A stretch of DNA of 57,784 nucleotides from Lachnospiraceae bacterium (GTDB lineage: Bacteria > Bacillota > Clostridia > Lachnospirales > Lachnospiraceae): contig JAFVAL010000050.1 in the NCBI GenBank assembly GCA_017480565.1, forward strand, positions 86,429-144,212. Reading direction: 5' to 3'. The position numbers and the translations under genes were made by a program. This document shows positions 23,393 through 32,051 of the stretch, piece after piece (position 1 is the first letter of the stretch; every line of letters begins with the position of its first letter). The notes under the pieces were generated by a model, which saw nothing but the letters and a program-made list of their open reading frames with translations, was not told the DNA's origin and did not search any database.

Positions 23393-24013
23393 TTATCTGT
23401 AGCTGCGATACAATCCGACAACCTTGCCTAAAATCGATACATCCGGAACGATAATCGGATCCATCGTATCGTTCTCCGGCTGCAGTCGGATGTGACCGTT
23501 CTCACGATAAAATGTCTTGACGGTTGCGGAGTCGTCCACAAGCGCCACAACCATTTCTCCGTTCTGTGCGGCAGATGTCTGTTCCACAATCACATAATCG
23601 CCACTGAAAATGCCGGCGTTGATCATGCTTTCCCCGCGCACTTTCAACATAAACACATCTTCATGAGGAAGCGCCTCCGGCAGCATCGGGAAATATCCCT
23701 CGATATTCTCCACCGCAAGAATCGGCTCCCCTGCGGTGACGGTGCCAACGATCGGAACCTGTATAAGCTTCTGGGGTCTTGCAGATGCAAACTCCTGATC
23801 ACAGATCTCGATGGCTCTAGGCTTCGTCGGATCCCTCCGAATATAACCGTTGCGCTCCAATGTCTCTAGATGTGAATGGACGGACGATGTGGACTTCAGC
23901 CCTACTGCCTGACAGATCTCTCTGACCGCCGGCGGATAACCGCGCTCCGCGGTACATTGCTTGATATATTCTAAAACTTCTCGCTGTTTTGCGGTAATCT
24001 TACCAAGTGCCAT
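23393..24013 (-). CDS. lexA: SOS repressor LexA
   Basis: A 206-residue repressor. The N-terminal winged helix-turn-helix ([29 protein letters not shown]) binds SOS boxes. The C-terminal S24-type domain carries the autocleavage site Ala94-Gly95 (GTVTAGEP), nucleophile Ser129 (VRGESM) and general base Lys166 (SATVKTF). The frame is open to 24073, but GGAGG lies 7 bases before the ATG at 24013 and that N-terminus (MALGKI) is typical. Its promoter contains a perfect LexA box, so it is autoregulated. Confidence 0.97.
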   Translation of the reverse strand: MALGKITAKQREVLEYIKQCTAERGYPPAVREICQAVGLKSTSSVHSHLETLERNGYIRRDPTKPRAIEICDQEFASARPQKLIQVPIVGTVTAGEPILAVENIEGYFPMLPEALPHEDVFMLKVRGESMINAGIFSGDYVIVEQTSAAQNGEMVVALVDDSATVKTFYRENGHIRLQPENDTMDPIIVPDVSILGKVVGLYRSYR

Positions 24014-24040
24014 ACCAGAACCTCCGTTCGATTTTTTCTT

Positions 24041-24069
24041 AGTATAACACAACGAGAAATCAAAGTCAA
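24041..24069 (-). promoter_or_regulatory. lexA promoter
   Basis: On the minus strand, TTGACT (24069-24064) and TATACT (24046-24041) lie 17 bases apart, with TGT before the -10 box (extended -10). The -35 box overlaps the LexA box. Confidence 0.8.
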
Positions 24070-24080
24070 ACATTTGTTCG
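24067..24080 (-). promoter_or_regulatory. LexA binding site (SOS box)
   Basis: CGAACAAATGTTTG on the minus strand fits every position of the Gram-positive SOS consensus CGAACRNRYGTTYG. It overlaps the -35 box of lexA by three bases, so bound LexA would block its own promoter. No second match was noticed in the window. Confidence 0.88.
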
Positions 24081-24085
24081 AAAGA

Positions 24086-24433
24086 TTATAATTCTTCTCC
24101 GGCAACGACTTTACCATCTCTCCAGATTCTCTCCAGATCATAAAATGCACGATCTTCTCTAGAGAAAATGTGAATGACGATATCACCGTAATCCATTAAT
24201 ACCCAGCTGGAATTGCCCATGCCTTCGATGCGCTTTGGCAATACATCAATCTTTGCAAGCTCTTGTTCCACGCTGTCAACGAGTGCACTGACCTGGTTGG
24301 GGTTGCTGCCGTTTGCAATCACAAAATAATCTGCAATGACAGAGATATCACCGATCTCGATGATGCGAATGTCTTCTGCTTTCTTGTCTTCCAAGGCATC
24401 ATAGATAATCTTGACCTGATCTTTGATCTCCAT
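24086..24433 (-). CDS. rsfS: Ribosome silencing factor RsfS
   Basis: A 115-residue Iojap-family protein that binds ribosomal protein L14 and blocks subunit joining when nutrients are short. The family pattern is clear: DIRIIEIGDISVIADYFVIANGSN near residues 21-44 (shown in parts as DISVIADYFVIA), then GNSSWVLMDYGDIVIHIF. AAGGAAA precedes the ATG. It lies 3 bases after yqeK, and the nadD-yqeK-rsfS order is widely conserved in Firmicutes. Confidence 0.95.
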   Translation of the reverse strand: MEIKDQVKIIYDALEDKKAEDIRIIEIGDISVIADYFVIANGSNPNQVSALVDSVEQELAKIDVLPKRIEGMGNSSWVLMDYGDIVIHIFSREDRAFYDLERIWRDGKVVAGEEL

Positions 24434-24436
24434 TCG

Positions 24437-25030
24437 TTAGTTTCCTTTCTTTTGATTGTGTATATTTTTATAATACTCATAAGTGTCGTACGTATGAGTA
24501 TCAATACTCGAAGCACTTACGGAATTCTCAAGATAGCCGATGGTATTCTTGTTGATCATATAGACGGTCTCTTCCAGATCCACAAAAGCCATCGCCCGAA
24601 TCTCTTCCATCCCCGGAATCATCTTTCGGTTCGGCTCAATATAATCCGCAGTAAAAATGATCATCTCAAGTAAAGACATGGCAGGCTTGCCTGTTGTATG
24701 CCAGGTAACCGCCCCCAAGATGTCAGGATCCGTGATATCAAACTTCTCCTTTCCGTAGGCTGCCGCCAGCTTTCCATGAAGCAGATAGGGATTCTCCTGC
24801 TCAATCTTGCTGATTGGCAAATGTCTTCGCTTGGCCTGTGAGAGCATCTCTTTATCACTTAGCCCCTTACAGTAGTCATGTAAAAGCGCTGCAATGATCG
24901 TGGCCTCAAAATCCGCGCCATAGCGCATCGCAAGACACGCAGCGGTATCTTTTACCCCAATGATATGCTCAAACCGTTTATCTGAGACGACTTTATAAAC
25001 TTTTCTCTGTAATTCTTTGCTGTCAATCAT
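24437..25030 (-). CDS. yqeK: YqeK-type HD domain hydrolase (predicted Ap4A hydrolase)
   Basis: A 197-residue HD-domain phosphohydrolase. The metal ligands are visible in KRFEHIIGVKDTA, AALLHDYCKG, the later TWHTTG and FTADYIEPNR. YqeK proteins of Firmicutes cleave diadenosine tetraphosphate symmetrically. The frame extends upstream to 25069, but the ATG at 25030 gives the usual N-terminus and overlaps the nadD stop by 8 bases, so translation is probably coupled. Former annotations call this a nicotinate-related HD protein because of its link to nadD. Confidence 0.9.
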   Translation of the reverse strand: MIDSKELQRKVYKVVSDKRFEHIIGVKDTAACLAMRYGADFEATIIAALLHDYCKGLSDKEMLSQAKRRHLPISKIEQENPYLLHGKLAAAYGKEKFDITDPDILGAVTWHTTGKPAMSLLEMIIFTADYIEPNRKMIPGMEEIRAMAFVDLEETVYMINKNTIGYLENSVSASSIDTHTYDTYEYYKNIHNQKKGN

Positions 25031-25637
25031 CGAGATCCTCCACGTAAGCGTGATGTTCGTATAAATCATCTTCTACCGCCTGCGGTACCAGAAAATGAAT
25101 GCTTCGTCCATTTAAGAGACGTTCTCTGATATTCGAAGAAGAAATATCAATCTCAGGGATGTCAATTAAAACAACATCAGCGGCATACTTTGTTCTGACC
25201 GCCTCTGCCTGCGCCTCAATATCGGAATACACCACAGAATCACGTCTTGCTGCGGCAAAAGAACATAGCTTTAGGATTCTTGCAGGCTCACGCCACGAAT
25301 CCAACTGATACAAAGAATCTGCGCCTGCGATAAATACGAAGGAATCCTCCGGGTAGTTCTCATGCAGATATTCTAACGTATCCACCGTATATGTGGTTCC
25401 CTGACGCTCAATCTCTAACAATGACAGCTGAAAATATGGGGTCGATGCGATGGCTTTTTCCACCATCCTGACACGGTCTTCATTCGGCAGAATCTCAGAA
25501 TTCTTCTTGTGGGGTGGCTTGCCGGAAGGCATAAACCAAACGACATCCAGATTTAACTGACGATAAGCATTCTCCGCCAGGATCAAATGTCCCAGATGAA
25601 TGGGATTAAATGTTCCACCCATAATTCCGACCTTCAT
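25023..25637 (-). CDS. nadD: Nicotinate-nucleotide adenylyltransferase
   Basis: Adenylates nicotinate mononucleotide to deamido-NAD. The nucleotidyltransferase signature GGTFNPIHLGHL is at the N-terminus, MPSGKPPHKK near residue 36 binds substrate, and SSSNIRERL near residue 165 is the second signature (ISxTxxR equivalent). Length 204 residues is normal. The stop overlaps the yqeK start. Confidence 0.96.
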   Translation of the reverse strand: MKVGIMGGTFNPIHLGHLILAENAYRQLNLDVVWFMPSGKPPHKKNSEILPNEDRVRMVEKAIASTPYFQLSLLEIERQGTTYTVDTLEYLHENYPEDSFVFIAGADSLYQLDSWREPARILKLCSFAAARRDSVVYSDIEAQAEAVRTKYAADVVLIDIPEIDISSSNIRERLLNGRSIHFLVPQAVEDDLYEHHAYVEDLDD

Positions 25638-25664
25638 ACGGACCTCCCAATCATTGATACTACG

Positions 25665-25967
25665 TTACGGAAGCGTGATCTTTCTCTTCGCCTCATCAGG
25701 ATTCTCTTTATAAAGCACGATCTTTTTCCCGATCACCTGAACAACCTGCGACTTCGTGCGCTCTGCCAGCACCTGTGCAAGTTCCTTCGGATCGTCCAGA
25801 CAGTTTTGCAGTACCGCAACCTTTACCAGTTCTCTGGCGTCGAGTGCCTGCCTGACACCTTCGGTCAGTTCCGGACTGATACTATCCTTGCCGATGCGAA
25901 AAATCGGGTCAATCGTCATCGCCAGACCTTTTAAATAAGCTCTCTGCTTTGTTGTCATAGAATTCAT
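25665..25967 (-). CDS. yhbY: YhbY family RNA-binding protein (CRM domain)
   Basis: A 100-residue single CRM domain, associated with pre-50S ribosomes. Recognisable features are LTxKQRAYLKGLA at the start, the glycine-containing RIGKDSISPELTEGV and the closing strand VVQVIGKKIVLY. GAGGAC precedes the ATG. Located between obgE and nadD as in many Firmicutes. Confidence 0.93.
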   Translation of the reverse strand: MNSMTTKQRAYLKGLAMTIDPIFRIGKDSISPELTEGVRQALDARELVKVAVLQNCLDDPKELAQVLAERTKSQVVQVIGKKIVLYKENPDEAKRKITLP

Positions 25968-26003
25968 AGAATTCGTCCTCTCTCATACTTCTATCATAAC
26001 AAA

Positions 26004-27293
26004 TTATTTGTAATAGTCAAACTCTAAACCGTACATTCTGACGGTGTCACCCTCTTCGATGCCCAGTTCTTCCAACTTTTCATACACCTCATTCTCGCGC
26101 ATGAACTTCTGGAAAAACTCAAATCCTTTCTCATCATCGATATTGGTATAGCCAAGCATGCGATCCACCCTGGGGCCTTCCACACGAAAGACATGCTCTT
26201 CCACCTGTTCGATTTCGATCGGTTCATCTCCGGAAAGAATGGCTTCTCCAGGATCGTATTCTTGCTCGTAAATGATCGGTTCTTCCGGCAAAGAATCGAG
26301 AAGACTGCGCACATGATATAACAGGTCCTTCACACCACGTCCGGTCACCGCGGAAATCGGATACACAAGCATCCCCTGCGGCTCAAACTCCTCTTTTAAA
26401 AGAGAAATGACCGTGTCTTCTTCATTTCCATAGAAGACATCACACTTATTCGCGGCAATGACTTGAGGCTTCTTTAGCAATTCCGGGTCATAGGAAGCCA
26501 GCTCTTCATTGATCGCTTTGATATCGTTGATCGGATCTCTGCCTTCCGTGGACGCGGCGTCCACCATATGAATAATGACTTTGGTACGCTCGATATGACG
26601 AAGAAACTCATGTCCGAGGCCAATGCCTTCGGAAGCGCCTTCGATCAAGCCAGGAATGTCTGCGATCACAAAACCATCCGCATCCGGTAAATCTACCACA
26701 CCAAGATTCGGATTTAAGGTTGTAAAATGATAGTTTGCAATCTTTGGTCTGGCATTGGACACCACGGATAAAAAGGTAGACTTACCGACGTTCGGGAAGC
26801 CGACCAAGCCGACATCCGCGATCACTTTTAACTCCAACGTGACTTCCAGCTCAATCCCAGGCTTTCCGGGCTGCGCATACTTAGGCACCTGCATCGTCGC
26901 GGTCGCATAATGCATGTTGCCCTTGCCCCCACGGCCACCTTTTAACACGGTGACACGCTGGTTGTCATGAGACATATCGACAATGACCTTGCCCGTCGCT
27001 GCGTCGCGTACGATGGTTCCTTCGGGTACCTTGATAACAAGGTCTTCCCCGTCGGCACCGTGACAACGTCTTTTGTTGCCCGGCTCTCCGTTGGTCGCCG
27101 CATATTTTCTGCGATGACGGAATTCATTTAACGTATTCAGACCCTTATCGACTTCGAAAATGAGGTCGCCGCCCTTGCCGCCATCTCCGCCATCCGGTCC
27201 GCCGGCAGCCACAAACAATTCTCTACGAAAACTGACATGTCCATCTCCGCCGTTGCCGGAACGGATGATAATCTTTGCACGATCTGCAAACAT
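26004..27293 (-). CDS. obgE: Ribosome-associated GTPase Obg
   Basis: Essential GTPase in late 50S assembly. Three domains are present in 429 residues: the glycine-rich Obg fold (1 to about 158; GNGGDGHVSFRRE, GGPDGGDGGKGGD), the G domain (about 159-330; GFPNVGKST, DIPGLIEGA, NKCD) and the C-terminal OCT domain. The frame is open to 27335, but GAGGTG precedes the ATG at 27293 and that start (MFADRAKI) is typical. A hairpin lies between it and rpmA. Confidence 0.97.
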   Translation of the reverse strand: MFADRAKIIIRSGNGGDGHVSFRRELFVAAGGPDGGDGGKGGDLIFEVDKGLNTLNEFRHRRKYAATNGEPGNKRRCHGADGEDLVIKVPEGTIVRDAATGKVIVDMSHDNQRVTVLKGGRGGKGNMHYATATMQVPKYAQPGKPGIELEVTLELKVIADVGLVGFPNVGKSTFLSVVSNARPKIANYHFTTLNPNLGVVDLPDADGFVIADIPGLIEGASEGIGLGHEFLRHIERTKVIIHMVDAASTEGRDPINDIKAINEELASYDPELLKKPQVIAANKCDVFYGNEEDTVISLLKEEFEPQGMLVYPISAVTGRGVKDLLYHVRSLLDSLPEEPIIYEQEYDPGEAILSGDEPIEIEQVEEHVFRVEGPRVDRMLGYTNIDDEKGFEFFQKFMRENEVYEKLEELGIEEGDTVRMYGLEFDYYK

Positions 27294-27326
27294 GTCATCA
27301 CCTCTTTCTGCAAATAAATAGACAAT

Positions 27327-27355
27327 AAGCCCCACACACAGAGTGTATGGGGCTT
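27327..27355 (-). terminator. Hairpin between rpmA and obgE
   Basis: AAGCCCCA and TGGGGCTT are perfect 8-bp arms around a 13-base loop that can pair further. In the minus direction it is followed by ATTGTCTATTTATTT, which has no strong T-run, so it may reduce rather than stop transcription into obgE. Confidence 0.6.
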
Positions 27356-27369
27356 ACAAGATCACATTC

Positions 27370-27657
27370 TTATTCTGCATCCACCGGATAAACAGAAGCC
27401 TGCTTTAAGAAACGGCCCTTTCTCTCGAAACGTACTACGCCGTCAACCTTAGCAAACAGGGTATCATCGCTTCCGCGGCCAACGTTAAGGCCGGGATGAA
27501 TCTTGGTACCACGCTGTCTATACAGAATATTACCTGCCAGTACAAACTGACCGTCCGCTCTCTTGGCACCCAGTCTCTTGGACTCGGAATCACGGTTGTT
27601 CTTGGTAGAACCAACACCCTTCTTATGAGCGAACATCTGAAGGTTCATCTGAAGCAT
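27370..27657 (-). CDS. rpmA: 50S ribosomal protein L27 with Prp-cleaved N-terminal extension
   Basis: Ribosomal protein at the peptidyl transferase centre, 95 residues. The start [20 protein letters not shown] shows the Firmicutes-specific extension that Prp removes after the Phe, exposing the mature N-terminus (AHKKG). The Prp gene lies directly upstream. GGAGGTG, at the very end of prp, serves as the ribosome binding site. Confidence 0.98.
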   Translation of the reverse strand: MLQMNLQMFAHKKGVGSTKNNRDSESKRLGAKRADGQFVLAGNILYRQRGTKIHPGLNVGRGSDDTLFAKVDGVVRFERKGRFLKQASVYPVDAE

Positions 27658-27660
27658 ATC

Positions 27661-28005
27661 TTACACCTCCTCAACTGCAACTGAAATAAATTCTTCATAC
27701 TCTTCCCGGATCTGGGCAAGTCCCAGAACCAGAGACTTCATCAAGAGAACCGCTTCGGGCGTCGCTTCCAGTAACTGATAGTCGACGCGGTCGATCTCAC
27801 CGTTCTCTTCTTCTCCATCTGCAGGCACGACAGACTGTGAAAACTTCGCATCTGTAAGTGACTCGATGGAATTCATGGTATTGATGATAAGTACGGAAAC
27901 TGCCGAACAGACAATGTCACTGCCATAGGCTGCATAATCCGCATGTCCGGAAGAATGAAACCCAATCGGCTGACCTTCCCGATACAACAATGTAATACTT
28001 ATCAT
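27661..28005 (-). CDS. prp: Ribosomal-processing cysteine protease Prp
   Basis: A 114-residue cysteine protease that cleaves the L27 N-terminal extension. The catalytic pair lies in the conserved GHADYAAYGSDIVCSAVSVL stretch: His21 in the SGHA motif and Cys33 in the IVCSAVS motif. The gene sits between rplU and rpmA, the arrangement found where L27 needs processing (B. subtilis ysxB). Confidence 0.95.
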   Translation of the reverse strand: MISITLLYREGQPIGFHSSGHADYAAYGSDIVCSAVSVLIINTMNSIESLTDAKFSQSVVPADGEEENGEIDRVDYQLLEATPEAVLLMKSLVLGLAQIREEYEEFISVAVEEV

Positions 28006-28020
28006 ATCGTCACCTCTAAG

Positions 28021-28329
28021 TTATGCGTTGATCTTCTCGATCTTAACCTCGGTGTAAGACTGTCTGTGACCGTTCTTCTTGTGATACCCGGTCTTGGGTT
28101 TGTAACGGTAAACAATGACCTTCTTCGCCTTGCCATCCTTGATTGCGGTTGCAGTAACAGTTGCTCCGGCAACAGTAGGATTGCCTACCTTCACTTCTTC
28201 GTCGCTCACAAACAGAACCTGATCAAAAGTAACTGTCTCGCCGGCTTCCACGCCAAGCTTCTCAACTCGAATGATATCGCCTTCCGCTACCTTATACTGC
28301 TTCCCTCCGGTTGCAATAATCGCGTACAT
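28021..28329 (-). CDS. rplU: 50S ribosomal protein L21
   Basis: A 102-residue protein binding 23S rRNA. Typical motifs: [14 protein letters not shown] at the start and [14 protein letters not shown] near the end. The frame is open to 28374, but AAAGGAGGAG precedes the ATG at 28329. It begins the rplU-prp-rpmA operon. Confidence 0.97.
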   Translation of the reverse strand: MYAIIATGGKQYKVAEGDIIRVEKLGVEAGETVTFDQVLFVSDEEVKVGNPTVAGATVTATAIKDGKAKKVIVYRYKPKTGYHKKNGHRQSYTEVKIEKINA

Positions 28330-28406
28330 ATCGGCTCCTCCTTTTATCATTACTCGCCAACTTCGGTGGTGCAAAAGGGCACACTTCTACCTCGCTGAGC
28401 GGCACA
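28330..28406 (-). ncRNA. Probable L21-type ribosomal protein leader
   Basis: The 5-prime untranslated region of about 75 bases contains small complementary segments, for example GTGC/GCAC around CCTTTT and CTC/GAG around AGC, before the AAAGGAGGAG site. L21 leaders controlling rplU are known in Firmicutes. I could not match the consensus structure by eye, so this is a positional and structural guess. Confidence 0.4.
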
Positions 28407-28413
28407 CTGAAAT

Positions 28414-28442
28414 AGTTTATCATTCAAAGGAAGTCCAGTCAA
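28414..28442 (-). promoter_or_regulatory. Promoter for rplU-prp-rpmA
   Basis: On the minus strand TTGACT (28442-28437) and TAAACT (28419-28414) are 17 bases apart, with TGA before the -10 box (extended -10). The -35 box overlaps the stop codon of the ybaK gene. Confidence 0.75.
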
Positions 28443-28918
28443 GTGTTTTCGTGAATTAAATCTGCAAATTTTGCACCGACCATTACCGCAAGATCATCTG
28501 GAGCAAGAAAGATCTGCTCACCGCGCAGGCCGGCGCTGACACCGATCTTTTCAAATGATTTTGCACTCTGATGGATAAACGTCGGAAATTGCTTCTTCAT
28601 GCCGATCGGGGAACAACCGCCGCGGATATAACCAGTGACGGCGGTCAGGTCTTTGAGCGGAAGCATCTCGACTCTCTTATCGCCGCAGGCAGCGGCGCAT
28701 TTCTTTAAATCTAATTCTTCTGCGACCGGAATGCAGAAGACACAGTATCCTTTTCGCTCTCCTTTGGCGACCAGGGTTTTAAATAACATTTCCGGATTCA
28801 CACCGAGCAGCGCTGCGGCATGCACACCGGATAAATCAGATTCATCTACTTCATACTGCGCAGTTTCATAAGAAATCTTCTTTTGATCTAACTTGCGCAT
28901 GACATTTGTTTTTACCAT
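28439..28918 (-). CDS. ybaK: Cys-tRNA(Pro)/Cys-tRNA(Cys) deacylase YbaK
   Basis: A 159-residue trans-editing factor of the YbaK/EbsC family. It hydrolyses Cys mischarged on tRNA-Pro. Key elements are FKTLVAKGE with the conserved lysine near residue 46, the loop GYIRGGCSPIGMKKQFP, and the closing LAPDDLAVMVGA. It has a weak AAGGATA ribosome binding site and lies 11 bases downstream of rng. Confidence 0.92.
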   Translation of the reverse strand: MVKTNVMRKLDQKKISYETAQYEVDESDLSGVHAAALLGVNPEMLFKTLVAKGERKGYCVFCIPVAEELDLKKCAAACGDKRVEMLPLKDLTAVTGYIRGGCSPIGMKKQFPTFIHQSAKSFEKIGVSAGLRGEQIFLAPDDLAVMVGAKFADLIHENT

Positions 28919-28929
28919 ATTATGTATCC

Positions 28930-30111
28930 TTATGTGAGGGATTCCATCTGTTCCTTTAACGAGGGTCTGATGGTTTTTCTCGTCAGTTCCACAAGCTGCA
29001 ATTTGGTCATATCAACGACCTGACAAGGTGTCGGATCTTCTTCTACAAACCCTGCCAGAGCCTTCAGAAGGCTTTTTTTGGCACTTTCTGCGGAGAGGTC
29101 GATAAAATCCACAAGAATGATGCCACCGAGGTTTCTGAGGCGAATCTGGCGGGCTGCTTCCTTGGCAGCTTCTAAATTGATCTTTAAAAAGGTCTCTTGG
29201 CTGGCACCTGCGCCGTGGATTGCCTTTCCGGTATTGACATCAATCACCGACAACGCTTCCGTCTGTTCAATGACAAGGTAAGCGCCAGAGGAAAGCCAGA
29301 CACGCTTAAATGACGCCCGATCAAGCACAGTATCGATCTGGTAAATGCGAGCGAGAGAAATCTCATCCTCATAAAGCCTGATAGGCGCGTTAAGTCCTTG
29401 TAAATGAACTTCATCTTCCAGTTCTTCTTTTAAAATAAGGCTGTCTGTCACAATCTCTTCTAAGGAAGCCAGTTCATCTGCGCGATAAGCACTAAGCCAC
29501 TGAGAAGATGCCCTTCTAAGACAGGTAAATGCAGTCGCATGCGTTCCCAGCTGCAGCAGATGATGAAATTCTTGCAGCTGCGCCTCAAATGCATTCTTTA
29601 AGTCCTCTTCTCCCATCCCGGCACTTGCGGTGCGCAGAATAAACCCGATCTGATCTGTCTGATAGAATCTTGCAATTGCCTTTAATCTTTTTTTTTCTTC
29701 ACCGGATGTGATTTTCGAAGAGATACCGATGGTAGGATCACCGGCTCTTAGAACCACATTTGGTGACGTGAAATTCAAAACGCTGGATAAAGACGGTGGC
29801 TTGGTTTTGATTGCATCTCTTGTAATCTCAACGAGAAGTTCATCTCCGATCACAGGGGTGTCAGAGGAGCCTTTCTTTTGTACATAGTAAGGATGCTTTA
29901 GCTCTGATAACCGCAGATATCCGATCTTTCCCTTTTGATACTCCACGAAGACCGCGCCGATATTTTTCACAATGTTCTGGATTCTTCCGACATAAATGTT
30001 GCCGACTTCACTTTCATGCCCGGAGGATTTCAGGTCTATCTGAAGAAAACGCCCCTCCCGGTACAATCCACAGAAGGCAGCGTTTCCTATCGTTGTCAGG
30101 ATTAGTTTCAT
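28930..30111 (-). CDS. rng: Ribonuclease G/E family endoribonuclease
   Basis: A 393-residue single-strand-specific RNase of RNase G size. The N-terminal S1-like part (VGNIYVGRIQNIVKNIGAVFVEY) is followed by the catalytic domain with metal-binding Asp residues in SVIDVNTGK and ILVDFIDL. The C-terminal scaffold of RNase E is absent. The two-cysteine zinc link of RNase E is not evident. Its ATG overlaps the stop of the upstream zinc-ribbon gene (ATGA). The rng-rplU-prp-rpmA order is common in Clostridia. Confidence 0.94.
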   Translation of the reverse strand: MKLILTTIGNAAFCGLYREGRFLQIDLKSSGHESEVGNIYVGRIQNIVKNIGAVFVEYQKGKIGYLRLSELKHPYYVQKKGSSDTPVIGDELLVEITRDAIKTKPPSLSSVLNFTSPNVVLRAGDPTIGISSKITSGEEKKRLKAIARFYQTDQIGFILRTASAGMGEEDLKNAFEAQLQEFHHLLQLGTHATAFTCLRRASSQWLSAYRADELASLEEIVTDSLILKEELEDEVHLQGLNAPIRLYEDEISLARIYQIDTVLDRASFKRVWLSSGAYLVIEQTEALSVIDVNTGKAIHGAGASQETFLKINLEAAKEAARQIRLRNLGGIILVDFIDLSAESAKKSLLKALAGFVEEDPTPCQVVDMTKLQLVELTRKTIRPSLKEQMESLT

Positions 30112-31034
30112 TTGGATGTTTCCTGTGTCAATTCATCAAAGTACTCTTCTGCCAGTTCATCCAGGAACTCTTCGCTCGAGTCAAACTGCTCTTTTAGCTT
30201 ATTCCCGATAAACTCAAGCTGTTTCATGGCAGTGATCTCATCTGCCTGGCCTTCTTTGGCAAAGGCACGTAACATGTCACTGGTAACATTTTCCCGCAAC
30301 CACGCTTCCGCGATCTGACGGGACTGCTTTTCTTCCCGGATCTCATACTGGAGTTCGCTCGAACGACGCAGAGAAGAAATACCTGCATACAAAAATCCAA
30401 GCGCAAGCAGGGTAAATACAACCAGAGGAAGCCATCCGCTGAAAAGCTTGATCACACTGAGGGCATTTAAAATGGTAAAGATACCAACCGCAACTGCGGC
30501 AATGATCAGGGTGATGCCTGAGGAACGAAAATCAGAGTATTTTTCCTTCTTATCCTGATAGACACCAACGAGTTCTTCCTCTTCTTCCTCCTCAGAACTT
30601 TCTTCTTCTTCGAGCTCTTCAGCGGGTTCGAGATCCTCTTCTACGGTCTCCTCACCATCTTCGTTAAGATACCCTTCTTCCACTTTTGCGATATCATCGC
30701 TCATGGCTTCGTTTCGCTTCGCTTCCTTCTTTGCCTCTTCTTTTGCCTTCCGAAAACCAGCGTAAAGCTTTGCGGCTTCTCTTCGATGATCCGGATGCAC
30801 GAAGATCTGGTAGGTCTCCATCACCTCATCATATTCTGCATAGGCTTCCGGCATCTCAGAATAATGCAGAAAATCGAGGATCTCATCGACCTCATCGACG
30901 TCTTTGGCGAGTACGGTATTAAAAACATACGTAAACTCTTCGCCATCTATCTCAAAAACAGTATGATTGCCGCATTCTGTGCAGACATACACACCATCTT
31001 CAAATTCAGTTTTACATACGGGACAACGCGTCAT
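30108..31034 (-). CDS. Zinc-ribbon membrane protein of unknown function coupled to rng
   Basis: No named family recognised. A zinc ribbon at the N-terminus (CPVCKTEFEDGVYVCTECG, residues 4-22) is followed by a soluble stretch that includes a segment reminiscent of DUF2007-type domains (about 35-90). A Lys/Glu-rich region and a very acidic tract come next (about 119-155, with runs of Glu). Two membrane segments lie at about 173-195 and 201-222, and a helical C-terminal domain ends the 308-residue protein. GGGGAGGAAAT precedes the ATG. The overlap with rng suggests co-production; the acidic tract and zinc ribbon may engage protein or nucleic acid at the membrane. Confidence 0.75.
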   Translation of the reverse strand: MTRCPVCKTEFEDGVYVCTECGNHTVFEIDGEEFTYVFNTVLAKDVDEVDEILDFLHYSEMPEAYAEYDEVMETYQIFVHPDHRREAAKLYAGFRKAKEEAKKEAKRNEAMSDDIAKVEEGYLNEDGEETVEEDLEPAEELEEEESSEEEEEEELVGVYQDKKEKYSDFRSSGITLIIAAVAVGIFTILNALSVIKLFSGWLPLVVFTLLALGFLYAGISSLRRSSELQYEIREEKQSRQIAEAWLRENVTSDMLRAFAKEGQADEITAMKQLEFIGNKLKEQFDSSEEFLDELAEEYFDELTQETSK

Positions 31035-31075
31035 ATTTCCTCCCCACAGCCAAACATGCGGCTGATTGATTTAGC

Positions 31076-31104
31076 GAAAAGCCTGCCGTAACGACAGGCT
31101 TTTC
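31076..31104 (-). terminator. Terminator after the transketolase genes
   Basis: GAAAAGCCTG and CAGGCTTTTC form a perfect 10-bp stem around CCGTAACGA. On the minus strand the stem ends in a short T-run. It lies 23 bases after the stop of the second transketolase gene. Confidence 0.8.
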
Positions 31105-31126
31105 CTAGAAAATATCTATGATGAAA

Positions 31127-32050
31127 TTATAAGAACTTCTTTGCCTCTTCCACCATGTGTTCGGGTGTCAGGCCATAAGCCTCAAACAGTGCATCCGGGG
31201 TGCCAGACTTACCAAACTTATCCATCACGCCTACCTGTGCGAACTTTCCGCCAGGAACACCTGCAATCACTTCTGCGATTGCGCTGCCAAGGCCGCCGTA
31301 AATGGAGTGCTCTTCGCATGCAACAATGCCCTTGCACTTCTCATGATATTCACGGACGATCTCGGTATCCAAAGGCTTAATTGTGTGATGATTGATCACT
31401 GCGCAGCTGATGCCTTCTGCCTCTAACATCTCAGCAGCCTTTAAAGCCGGGCCAACCATCAGACCGGTTGTCATCAGGCAGACATCGGTACCATCTTTTA
31501 ATACCTGTGCTTTTCCGACTTCAAACGGAGTCTCAGCGGTTGTAATCTCATCGACCACAGGACGAGCAACACGGACATAGACAGGGCCGTCAATCTCTGC
31601 AGCGGCCTTCACACACTTCTTGGTCTGCTCATAGTCGCAAGGAACCAGAATGGTCATATGAGGCAGAACTCTCATCAGGGCAATGTCTTCAATTGCCTGG
31701 TGAGAACCACCGTCTTCACCAACAGAAAGGCCGGAATGGGTCAGAGCAAACTTTACATTTGCATTGACATAGCAGACAGAGTTACGAATGATCTCGAATG
31801 CACGGCCTGCACCAAAGAGTGCAAATGTGCTGACAAAAGGAATCAGGCCACTGTGAGCCATACCAGTTGCTTCTGCAATCATGTTGTTCTCAGCAATACC
31901 GAAGTTAAAGAAACGATCGGGATGCTTTGCCGCAAAAATATTCGTCATCGTTGCATGACCAAGGTCAGCGTCGCAGACAACGATCTTATCGTTGGTCTCG
32001 GCGATCTCATTTAACGCCTCACCGTAAGCGATACGAATTGATTTTCCCAT
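31127..32050 (-). CDS. Transketolase, C-terminal subunit
   Basis: Pyrimidine-binding and C-terminal domains of transketolase as a separate 307-residue chain. Characteristic segments are the catalytic Glu in FGIAENNMIAEATG, FALTHSGLSVGEDGGSHQ and GPVYVRVARP. Together with the upstream chain it forms a thiamine-diphosphate enzyme of the non-oxidative pentose phosphate pathway. Separate N- and C-terminal chains are common in Clostridia. The start lies 1 base after the stop of the N-terminal chain. Confidence 0.95.
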   Translation of the reverse strand: MGKSIRIAYGEALNEIAETNDKIVVCDADLGHATMTNIFAAKHPDRFFNFGIAENNMIAEATGMAHSGLIPFVSTFALFGAGRAFEIIRNSVCYVNANVKFALTHSGLSVGEDGGSHQAIEDIALMRVLPHMTILVPCDYEQTKKCVKAAAEIDGPVYVRVARPVVDEITTAETPFEVGKAQVLKDGTDVCLMTTGLMVGPALKAAEMLEAEGISCAVINHHTIKPLDTEIVREYHEKCKGIVACEEHSIYGGLGSAIAEVIAGVPGGKFAQVGVMDKFGKSGTPDALFEAYGLTPEHMVEEAKKFL

Positions 32051-32051
32051 C

